A stretch of DNA of 64,000 nucleotides from Candidatus Dependentiae bacterium (GTDB taxonomy: Bacteria > Babelota > Babeliae > Babelales > RVW-14), in assembly GCA_018266175.1 (NCBI GenBank), contig JAFEAY010000003.1, positions 356,642 to 420,641 of the forward strand, written 5' to 3'. Position numbers and translations under genes: made by a program. Under the pieces are notes generated by a model. It had not been told where the DNA came from and did not search any database. It saw only the letters and a program-made list of their open reading frames with translations. Of the stretch, positions 26,540-33,726 are shown piece after piece. How positions within the stretch are numbered: the first letter of the stretch is position 1; every line of letters begins with the position of its first letter.

Positions 26540-28933
26540 CTAGAATGTGTAACGAATACCTAGGTTAAGACCGTAAGCAATCTGTGTTCCTAAGCTTTCG
26601 TAAACAGCCTCACCTTCACGGCCTGGTGTTACATCAAGGCGGCGGGTGTTGCGGTTTGGTTGACCTTTAAGGTCTTTGTACAATTGGCCTGGCAAGAAGA
26701 TTGCATCAAGGGTGTAGAGGCGGAGGTTTTCAAGCACAAAATATTCGGCGATGAGGTTCAACTCGGTGCCCATGTAGCTGCTTGCACGGTGCGTTGTTTC
26801 CCAGCCTTTGAAGCCGAGTTTCGTGCGAATGCCTTCTATGCCTGCAGCAGGAACACCTGCAATAACTGCATTCTGCAATTTATCATTTACAGCATTCCCA
26901 GTATTGATGTTTGGTGCTGCATTAACATCCCACTTATTAACACGACCTGGTGTCCAGAAACCAAGAACGTTGGTATTGATGCTCATCTTGTCGCGCTTCT
27001 TGAGTGGGAACCAGTTTAAGCCACCACCGATATACGCCAAGTTACTCATATCTTGGAAGTGATTGTATGCGTACATTTTGTTGTACGAAATATTCATTGG
27101 TCGAGGACCGACACGAACAAACAATACTGCTAAGCTGCGTACTTCATGACCAATGTAGTTGTAGTCACGTTGTGTCATAAAGCCTTTGAATTTGCGTGAG
27201 CGCTGTTCGTTATAAGGATATGCATCACCGCTGATGTAGGTACCGGCAAGTGCAATTTTGAGTGGGCACTTTTCGAAGGTGTATGAAATGTCACCTAAGA
27301 ACATGAAGCCACTGTAATCAAGTTTGAATGGCTTACGGAAGCGTTCGTTGCCAACTAAGTTTGAATTCACAACGTTTTGATCAGCTGTAAGATCTGCAAA
27401 TTGTGCATTTGCAACACGGGCAGCAGCAGTAGCTGGAATAGTATTGATGAAACCAACACCAGCAGCATTTGCACCAGTCACACTAACTTCTTTATCACTT
27501 ACACGCAATGTTACCGGAGCACCAGCAGCATTTGCCGTTTGCAGTTGCACACCATTTTTATCAGCAGCGCGATTTATTGATAAATTTTCTACATTAAGAA
27601 GTTGGTGGTTAATCGGAGAAACTACAACAACGCCACCGGCCACTACCGCCGGTGTTTTTAGATTTGTCGTTGCTTTCACAGGAGCATTTTGGTTAGCCAA
27701 AACCGCAATAACATTGTTGTCTGTTGTAGCACCATCAAGAACACCAGCAGCAATTAGTGCTGGTATTCCAGCTGGAGAGTTAAGAGTCGCAGCATCCCCA
27801 TAAAAAATATGGCTGTTAACTTCCTGAACATTTCCGGTAACCTTGTCACGCTTGAGCTGCACAACATTGCGGTCAATACCAAACACATCTTGGTGACCAA
27901 ATTGTCCAGCCGCTTCAAGGTTCACATGAACACGCTTCCAGTTAAACTCAACCATAGCGCCGTATGTCCCAAGTTCTGAGCGCGCATCTGCTTTAACTTC
28001 AATGCTTTGCTCTGGAGCACGGGTGTACATGATGTACGGTTCAAGCAACAAATCCCAATTTTTTTCTTTGAGTTTGTAATCAAGCTTGAATGCCCATGTT
28101 TCTGTGTCTTTGCACGAACCACGTTCTGGACGAGGAGCTTCAAGACGTTGAATACGAGATGGGGCACGTGTGTCACCCAAAAACACGGTGACGCCTTGCC
28201 ATTTGGTGTAGTAAAATGTTGCAGTCAAATTTTTAATGATTTCACCACTCAACACAACACCAGCTGGGGATTGTTCAAGGTTTCGTGCATTACCATCAAG
28301 GTTCCAGCCCATGTGTGGCACGCCGCCATCAACATAGTAACCAAGCGCAACACCGCGACCTATCCAATAGGGAAAGTAACCAATTTGCAAATAGGTTGGG
28401 TGTTTGTGAAATGGACGCAAGAAAGCGTCAAAGTTGATTTTCAAATATGCATCTTCAGCAAACATTGTTGGAACCAATTGACGATGTGTGTGATCGCCAA
28501 TGTGTGCGCCATCAAGACTTTGAATTTGCAAGTCGGTCTCTTCAAGACCTGTGTAACGACCTTCGTTACGCCACATGCTGTAGTTGGTAATTTTCAAGAG
28601 TGCTTCGGTTGCTGGCTTGCCATGACGGCGTGCACCTTGACGCACACCAACCATTAAACTTGCTTTGTGTCTCCACGCATTGATAACGTCTGAAAAGTCA
28701 CTACGCAATGTTTGTGATCGTCCTGAATAAAAATATTCTTCACGAACGCGTCCACCAAGCAACATTTGCATGTCTTTGGTTGCGAAAAAAAGTGATGCGG
28801 GAACAATGTCATCTTTTGTTAGTTTCTTTTCAGACTCAACAAGCGATGAGTCCGCGATAACTATATTTTGCCATGCTGTGCTTGCCAACAGGCATGCAAG
28901 CAAAAGCTTGTGTATACGTAACTTCATGCTCAT
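26540..28933 (-). CDS. Large outer-membrane beta-barrel protein candidate
   Basis: This 797-residue protein has a signal peptide (cleavage near NIVIADS) and many alternating amphipathic strands with aromatic ends. The C-terminus LGIRYTF ends in Phe, as the outer-membrane insertion signal requires. N-terminal strands include LLGGRVREEYFYSG and KASLMVGVRQGARR. The middle (about residues 370-530) is a different, Ala/Val/Asn-rich block (for example AAGVLDGATTDNN and TIPATAAARVANAQF) that interrupts the strand pattern and may be a surface loop or inserted domain. The ATG at 28933 follows GGAGAAGG. I see some resemblance to alginate-export-type barrels in the first third but would not assign it. 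The gene stands alone, with a terminator after it. Confidence 0.78.
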   Translation of the reverse strand: MSMKLRIHKLLLACLLASTAWQNIVIADSSLVESEKKLTKDDIVPASLFFATKDMQMLLGGRVREEYFYSGRSQTLRSDFSDVINAWRHKASLMVGVRQGARRHGKPATEALLKITNYSMWRNEGRYTGLEETDLQIQSLDGAHIGDHTHRQLVPTMFAEDAYLKINFDAFLRPFHKHPTYLQIGYFPYWIGRGVALGYYVDGGVPHMGWNLDGNARNLEQSPAGVVLSGEIIKNLTATFYYTKWQGVTVFLGDTRAPSRIQRLEAPRPERGSCKDTETWAFKLDYKLKEKNWDLLLEPYIMYTRAPEQSIEVKADARSELGTYGAMVEFNWKRVHVNLEAAGQFGHQDVFGIDRNVVQLKRDKVTGNVQEVNSHIFYGDAATLNSPAGIPALIAAGVLDGATTDNNVIAVLANQNAPVKATTNLKTPAVVAGGVVVVSPINHQLLNVENLSINRAADKNGVQLQTANAAGAPVTLRVSDKEVSVTGANAAGVGFINTIPATAAARVANAQFADLTADQNVVNSNLVGNERFRKPFKLDYSGFMFLGDISYTFEKCPLKIALAGTYISGDAYPYNEQRSRKFKGFMTQRDYNYIGHEVRSLAVLFVRVGPRPMNISYNKMYAYNHFQDMSNLAYIGGGLNWFPLKKRDKMSINTNVLGFWTPGRVNKWDVNAAPNINTGNAVNDKLQNAVIAGVPAAGIEGIRTKLGFKGWETTHRASSYMGTELNLIAEYFVLENLRLYTLDAIFLPGQLYKDLKGQPNRNTRRLDVTPGREGEAVYESLGTQIAYGLNLGIRYTF

Positions 28934-29082
28934 AAACCTTCTCCTTTTTTAGTTAGTTTATTCTCGTTTGCGTTGCTGTGTTTGTTGTAAACACTTAAGC
29001 GTCTGGAACCGTACCATACTCCCAAAACAAAATGGAAGCTTTTTCTTGTTTTTTACACATCATAAAATCAGAATATTTCTTT

Positions 29083-30978
29083 CTATTTCACAGGTGCTGC
29101 TTGCGCAGGCTTTTCTGCCGGTGTTTGCACAGGCGTGGTTGCTGGTTGTTTAACTTGGGGTGTTACTGAAGCTTGCGCCGGCTGTACAGGCAGCACTGCT
29201 TGCTGAATTGTAGCAGGAGCTTGTGCTGGTGTTGCGGCAGGCGGTTGCACTGGTGTCGATACAACTGGTTGTGCAACCGATGTTGTTGCTGGCACTTGAG
29301 CTACAGCTGGCCTGTCCGTCGAAGCCTTGGCGGAGTCGGACGCAGGAGCAACCGACTTTTGTTCAACTTGAGGCTGTACTGTTGGCTTGCTTTCAGGAAC
29401 TTGAGCTGCTGGTACTTGCGTTGCAGGTTTTTGAGTAGCTTGAGACGGTGCTGCTTGTGTAGACGCTTGAGTTACAGCTGGCGCTGTAGGTTGTTGCGCT
29501 GGTGCAGGAACGGGAGGCTTTTGTGCAGCCTGCACAGGAGCAGCTACAGGCGTAGACACCGCCGGAGCTGCTTGAGCAGACGCTTGTGCAGCTGGCGCTC
29601 CAGGTTGTGCAGGAGTTTGCGGAGCTGCGGGGACCGCCGGCGCTGGTGCTGCCGCTACAGCTGTTTGTGGAGCTGTCGTTGGCGCAATCGAAGGAGCTGC
29701 AGGTGCAGGCGTATCGCGCCCAGAAGTTAAGAAATATGGTATTGTTTTATAGCCATCTTTTTTACGACGATCCTGATGAAACAACGTAATTCTCCACTGC
29801 TCAATTTGACCTGCAGCTTCGATGATAGCAAACGTGTCGTTATAAAATTTGAAGCCTCGTTCAACTGCAAGTGTTGGCGCTGAAAGCAAGGTCCATGTCG
29901 TTACGCCCATCTCGGGAGCAAGTATACGCAATCCTTCTGATGGCTGATACGTTTCGCGTTTTTTCTCAACACGTAAAATTGCTTTTACATTAATTTCTGG
30001 AGCACTTGCATCGGGTGTAGGTAACGCATTTCCTTGCCATGACAACACTGAAACAGGATCTTTTGAGGGCGTCATTAAAAATTTTGCAAAATGCTTATCG
30101 GGTAACTTGGCACGCGTAACGCGTGAAAAGCGAACAAATGCATTGTTGTCTGGTGCCGGCGCTGCAAGATAAATAATGTTTGGCAGTGAATCGAAAAATT
30201 TTGTCATTTCGGGCTCAAGCGGCGTTGCATCTTTGGTGAGGCCTGCAGCACGAATTTTGAGCTCTGTTTTGAGCGTATGCTCTTGCCAGTATCCGTCAGA
30301 TTCATGACTTCCTTTGGTGTACAACACACGGTCGGGGTTTTGTTGCATCAAACGTAACGTAAGTCCAATAATTTCCATACTAAATGGTGAACGGCTTGGA
30401 ACATTACCTAAAAATATAATGAAGCAATCTGGTGAAACAATTTTTAAATCATCACCTAAAATTCCCAACTCTTTGAGTTTTGCCACATTACGAACCAGCG
30501 AATGAAATGCCGCTTGCATATCACCAAAGACAATAAATTTTGATTGTGGCGTTGCTGTAACTCGAGCAATATTTTGATTTTTAAACCCTTTTTGATCGCG
30601 TGTTTTATTCACATCCTCAAGAACTGTTTTAAAAAAAGAAGCGGTAAATGCGGGAGGTTTTTTGAGACGAAGTTTTTCAAAAAGACCACCCAATTTGTCT
30701 TTGATGGTTCTCATAACTGATGGAGCAAAGCGCTTGTAGTAATTGGTGAAATCGGGCTTAACAGCATTTTCTGACTCAAGCGGAGTAAGTTCGTTGGTTG
30801 ATGCAGCATAGCGCTGCACATCGGCAAGCGTGATGAAACCTTGTGTATAAAATGGCTGAGGTGAAACAAACAAACCAATGATCAATAAAACAAGAAGAAC
30901 ACCCAAGGTGATACCGGAAATTTTTAAGATAGGAATAAGCAGGCTTGATGCACCTGACTGCTTCTTTGTACTCTTCAT
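29083..30978 (-). CDS. Membrane-anchored protein with degenerate PPP-type metallophosphatase domain
   Basis: This 631-residue protein has one N-terminal membrane anchor (about 14-38, SGITLGVLLVLLIIGLF). A domain follows whose layout matches the calcineurin-like PPP phosphatases, but with changed motifs. GDMQAAFHSL (152-161) stands for GDxHG, FLGNVPSRSPFSMEII (189 on) for GDxVDRG, and YTKGSHE (220-226) for RGNHE. Several expected metal ligands are replaced (H to Q, D to N, N to S), so catalysis is doubtful. From about residue 430 the protein is a Pro/Ala/Gln/Val tract. It starts 34 bases downstream of the channel gene and is probably co-transcribed. Inside its tract lies one copy of a palindromic element also found in the binding-protein gene. 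Confidence 0.75.
   Translation of the reverse strand: MKSTKKQSGASSLLIPILKISGITLGVLLVLLIIGLFVSPQPFYTQGFITLADVQRYAASTNELTPLESENAVKPDFTNYYKRFAPSVMRTIKDKLGGLFEKLRLKKPPAFTASFFKTVLEDVNKTRDQKGFKNQNIARVTATPQSKFIVFGDMQAAFHSLVRNVAKLKELGILGDDLKIVSPDCFIIFLGNVPSRSPFSMEIIGLTLRLMQQNPDRVLYTKGSHESDGYWQEHTLKTELKIRAAGLTKDATPLEPEMTKFFDSLPNIIYLAAPAPDNNAFVRFSRVTRAKLPDKHFAKFLMTPSKDPVSVLSWQGNALPTPDASAPEINVKAILRVEKKRETYQPSEGLRILAPEMGVTTWTLLSAPTLAVERGFKFYNDTFAIIEAAGQIEQWRITLFHQDRRKKDGYKTIPYFLTSGRDTPAPAAPSIAPTTAPQTAVAAAPAPAVPAAPQTPAQPGAPAAQASAQAAPAVSTPVAAPVQAAQKPPVPAPAQQPTAPAVTQASTQAAPSQATQKPATQVPAAQVPESKPTVQPQVEQKSVAPASDSAKASTDRPAVAQVPATTSVAQPVVSTPVQPPAATPAQAPATIQQAVLPVQPAQASVTPQVKQPATTPVQTPAEKPAQAAPVK
29315..29340. 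repeat. Palindromic 26-base element, copy A, inserted in frame
   Basis: The 26 bases match copy B at 33565-33590 at 20 of 26 positions and keep the same centre (gccttggc here, gcctcggc there). On the coding (minus) strand it reads SDSAKASTD, inside the Pro/Ala tract of the phosphatase-like protein. The sequence is more GC-rich than its surroundings. Confidence 0.65.
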
Positions 30979-31012
30979 CCTTTTCCCTTTTTTTGTTCAG
31001 TCTCGTTAAGAC

Positions 31013-32122
31013 TTACTTCAAAAGTATATAACTAACAGGTCCCAAAAGCAACGTGACCATGGTGACAAAAATTATGTTATTCAACACTTCAAGAAAGCTC
31101 TTAATCTGTTGCATATCTACTTTTTTATCAGCTCTACTTGCTTCATCCATTGAAGAATAATAACGAGTCATGAGCAATTGGCTCATGAAGCATAAAAATG
31201 CGATGATGAGGAGCACCAAGTAGACTTCATCGGTTGTGGTAAAATACCCAACTTTAGGCATCATCGACTCAATAACAAAGCGATATCCCAAGAGTGCGGT
31301 GACGCCTGCAATAGCCAAATTAAGTCTTCCAACCGTATTGGTAATTCCCATTAAAAATGAGCAGAGCGATAAAAACAGGGCTGCAAGAATTGGTAAGAAA
31401 ATAATGAGAATTTTTCTGAATCCTGCTTTTACAAAATTGATGATAAAAAGCGCTTTAGGCGCTGAGGTGACGGCACTTTTATCGGCCTGATCTATTACCA
31501 AATGCGAATATCCAAAATTTACATTGGTATCATAGATTTTCCAGTTTGATACAAAAAGATTCTTTGCAATGCCAAAAGAGGTTCGGTCAACCAAAAATGC
31601 CATTTCATCAGGGGTTACAAAGTCATTTGAAAGAATAATCGAAAGTCGATGATCATCAAACGGAAAACGATAGTGACGTAAATCGGTCCTGACTTCAAAC
31701 AAGACGTTGTATTTTGCAAAGAGCCGATTGTCTTTGACTTTGATATCAGGTTCTGATTTGTATAAAATTTTTCCGTTATCAATTGAAAATTGCTCGATGG
31801 TTTTGAGCATAAGCTCATCATGGTTAAAATCAAACCAAATAATCGAATCGATGATAAAACTATTTTTGATTTCATCAAAGAGTGGAATATTTTTGATAAA
31901 AAGCCCGGTCCGCACACGCACGGTCGAAAGGCGAGCTTCGCGAACCTTTTCCATTTTTACCCGCAAGTCTGGAATAGGGTCTGCTGTTCCAAAACGTGTT
32001 GCAACATACTGAATAAGAATGCAAAAATAGAGCATTAACATGCTGACCGCTACAACTTTTACACGAACATTGCTCATATCAAAAACTTTTTTAAGCATTG
32101 GGGTAATTGCCATATTATTCAT
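31013..32122 (-). CDS. Pentameric ligand-gated ion channel homologue (pro-loop receptor family)
   Basis: A 369-residue protein with the full layout of a bacterial Cys-loop-type channel. After an N-terminal membrane segment (20-41) comes a beta-rich extracellular domain (about 60-222) with RVRTGLFIKNIPLFDE and IIWFDFNHDE. The pro-loop RHYRFPFDDHRLSI (149-162) matches the FPFDxQ core without the eukaryotic cysteines. Four C-terminal helices follow: M1 (233-258), M2 (263-289, RLNLAIAGVTALLGYRFV), the M2-M3 link MMPKVGYFTTTDEV, M3 (298-318) and M4 (344-368). This resembles GLIC and ELIC. Ion choice cannot be read from M2, which lacks a clear selectivity Glu. The ATG at 32122 overlaps the binding-protein gene by 8 bases; an ATG at 32113 is also possible. 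Confidence 0.85.
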   Translation of the reverse strand: MNNMAITPMLKKVFDMSNVRVKVVAVSMLMLYFCILIQYVATRFGTADPIPDLRVKMEKVREARLSTVRVRTGLFIKNIPLFDEIKNSFIIDSIIWFDFNHDELMLKTIEQFSIDNGKILYKSEPDIKVKDNRLFAKYNVLFEVRTDLRHYRFPFDDHRLSIILSNDFVTPDEMAFLVDRTSFGIAKNLFVSNWKIYDTNVNFGYSHLVIDQADKSAVTSAPKALFIINFVKAGFRKILIIFLPILAALFLSLCSFLMGITNTVGRLNLAIAGVTALLGYRFVIESMMPKVGYFTTTDEVYLVLLIIAFLCFMSQLLMTRYYSSMDEASRADKKVDMQQIKSFLEVLNNIIFVTMVTLLLGPVSYILLK

Positions 32123-33653
32123 CCATCTTAATTTCACTGGCCTGGATAAAGTCTTTTTCTTCACCCTCATTAATCCATACCTGATCAGAAAGTGTTCTGG
32201 TTACTGCATTAAAGGACAATTTTAAACCATGGATATCAACTTCTTTAAACCCTTCGCATGCTGCAACAATTTTTTCTGTTGTTACAGGCGGTTGAATTGT
32301 ATTGAGTACTTTAAGAAAAATAAGAGCGTTAATGTATCCTTCAAAATAGAAGGGACCGACCGCTTGGTTGGGAAGATGCGTTTGCATGGCGGTACGAAAC
32401 TGTTGAGCAATTGGCAAACTGCTGCGCAACGGATCGGGAACAACTGATGAAGTAATCATGCTTGCACCACGAAGTTTGCTTAAAATTTTTTGAACTGCAA
32501 CCAATTCGGAAAACCCCAAAAAGACGGATTTATACAACCCCTTGTTAATTGCTAATCGAACAAAAGTTGATGCTGGACGAGAAGTTGCAATGCAAAAAAC
32601 AACATTCGGTGATTTTTTTGCAATGCGGTCAACAGCATCAGAAACGTTGACCGAACCGTCCGGATAAGCTGCCATTTCAACCGGCTTAAGATCAAAGCGC
32701 TTGAGCACTTCAACTACTTTTTTGCGGCACTCATTTCCCCAATCGCTTTCTTCATAAAAGATAGCAACTTTTTTACGGCGCAGGCGATAAACTGCGTAAG
32801 CGGTTAAAGCTTCAATCTCTTTTTCGTACGGCGGCCTAAAAAAAACAAGGTTGCGATAGCCGGCTTTTCGAAGAGTATCGACACCCGCTATCGGAAAAAG
32901 TCCAAGTAACTGATTACGTAATATTGATGGAAGCGCCGTAAATAAATTTTCATCCCCCAGCATGCTTAAAAATATTGGCGAGTTACTTTTGAGTTGATTG
33001 ATGTTCTCACGGGCACGCAGTATTTCAGATTTATCATCTCCTGAAAAAGTTTGAATGAAGTAATTGCTCGTTGGGTTATCGGTGTTGATGTGGTTAAAAA
33101 CCAGCAACATTCCTTCGTTGACGTGCGTTCCGATAATACCATTCTTTCCGCTTAAAGAGGCTGAAATACTCACGGATATTTCGGTTTTATTGCCAACTGA
33201 TTTTGAAGGAATAGGCAATGCTTGAAATTGTGGAAATGGATTTTTTGGTTCAAGCGTAAAAGATTTCACCAATTTTTTGGCAGTTTTTTTTACTTTCTTC
33301 AAAGCTTGCTGAGCCTTTCTCACATGCTCAGTAATTTTTGCTCCTGCCTTTTGAGAAACCCTTGCGGCGTCGTCATAGGAGTGCTGCGCTGCTGATGCAA
33401 CTTCCGATTGCTCAGGAGCAGATGCAGCTTGAATTGGGGGTGATACCGGAACTGATGCTGACGTTGCAGGTTGTTGTTGGAGCGTCGACTGTGCAGGAGT
33501 AGGTGACACTTGGGTTGGTACAGTTGCCACTTGGACTTGTGGAGCGGGATGAGGCTGTTGCCCGTCCGCCGTAGCCTCGGCAAAGGCGGATGCAATGCAA
33601 CCATTCAAGAAGCTTACAAAAATTATGAATAAAAATTGTGTAACCATAAGCAT
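32115..33653 (-). CDS. Periplasmic solute-binding protein (type I, LivJ/Peripla_BP_6-like), likely lipoprotein
   Basis: This 512-residue protein has a signal peptide ending in FLNGC, a plausible lipobox with C19. A Pro/Gln/Ala-rich linker (about 30-95) and a basic helix (KKVKKTAKKLVKS) lead to a two-lobe binding domain (about 165-505) of the branched-chain amino-acid receptor type. Its marks are SASLSGKNGIIGTHVNEG at the first lobe, KKVAIFYEESDWGN at the second and FYFEGYINALIFLKVL late in the fold. AAGGAT precedes the ATG at 33653. No ABC permease or ATPase is near; the gene instead overlaps the ion-channel gene. That suggests ligand sensing for the channel rather than import (inference). 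A palindromic element lies in frame just after the lipobox. Confidence 0.85.
   Translation of the reverse strand: MLMVTQFLFIIFVSFLNGCIASAFAEATADGQQPHPAPQVQVATVPTQVSPTPAQSTLQQQPATSASVPVSPPIQAASAPEQSEVASAAQHSYDDAARVSQKAGAKITEHVRKAQQALKKVKKTAKKLVKSFTLEPKNPFPQFQALPIPSKSVGNKTEISVSISASLSGKNGIIGTHVNEGMLLVFNHINTDNPTSNYFIQTFSGDDKSEILRARENINQLKSNSPIFLSMLGDENLFTALPSILRNQLLGLFPIAGVDTLRKAGYRNLVFFRPPYEKEIEALTAYAVYRLRRKKVAIFYEESDWGNECRKKVVEVLKRFDLKPVEMAAYPDGSVNVSDAVDRIAKKSPNVVFCIATSRPASTFVRLAINKGLYKSVFLGFSELVAVQKILSKLRGASMITSSVVPDPLRSSLPIAQQFRTAMQTHLPNQAVGPFYFEGYINALIFLKVLNTIQPPVTTEKIVAACEGFKEVDIHGLKLSFNAVTRTLSDQVWINEGEEKDFIQASEIKMDE
33565..33590. repeat. Palindromic 26-base element, copy B, inserted in frame
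   Basis: TCCGCC at the left end pairs with GGCGGA at the right, and GCC/GGC pairs inside, so it can form a hairpin. On the coding strand it reads SAFAEATAD and sits only a few residues after the lipobox cysteine. Copy A lies 4.2 kb away in another gene of the same operon. Confidence 0.65.
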
Positions 33654-33670
33654 TCTATAAATCCTTATAC

Positions 33671-33702
33671 AAAAATCGGGCAGAAGGTTCTGCCCGATTT
33701 TT
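33671..33702. terminator. Bidirectional-looking terminator after the 11-residue-repeat protein gene
   Basis: A perfect 14-base stem (aaaaatcgggcaga / tctgcccgattttt) with an AGGT loop has A/T tails on both sides. It lies between the stop of the repeat-protein gene (33727) and the start of the binding-protein gene (33653), and so separates the two transcripts. Confidence 0.88.
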
Positions 33703-33726
33703 GCCGTTATTTATTTCAATTCTGTT

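Noticed and set aside
29173-29730. Plus-strand open frame rich in Cys, Arg and Leu
   Set aside because: It is the antisense of the Pro/Ala/Gln tract of the phosphatase-like protein; no RBS or family features.
29083-30978. Active serine/threonine phosphatase
   Set aside because: Three metal-ligand motifs are altered, so I list it only as phosphatase-like.
32115-33653. Substrate-binding part of an amino-acid ABC importer
   Set aside because: No permease or ATPase gene lies nearby and the gene overlaps a channel gene; it cannot be excluded that distant genes supply them.
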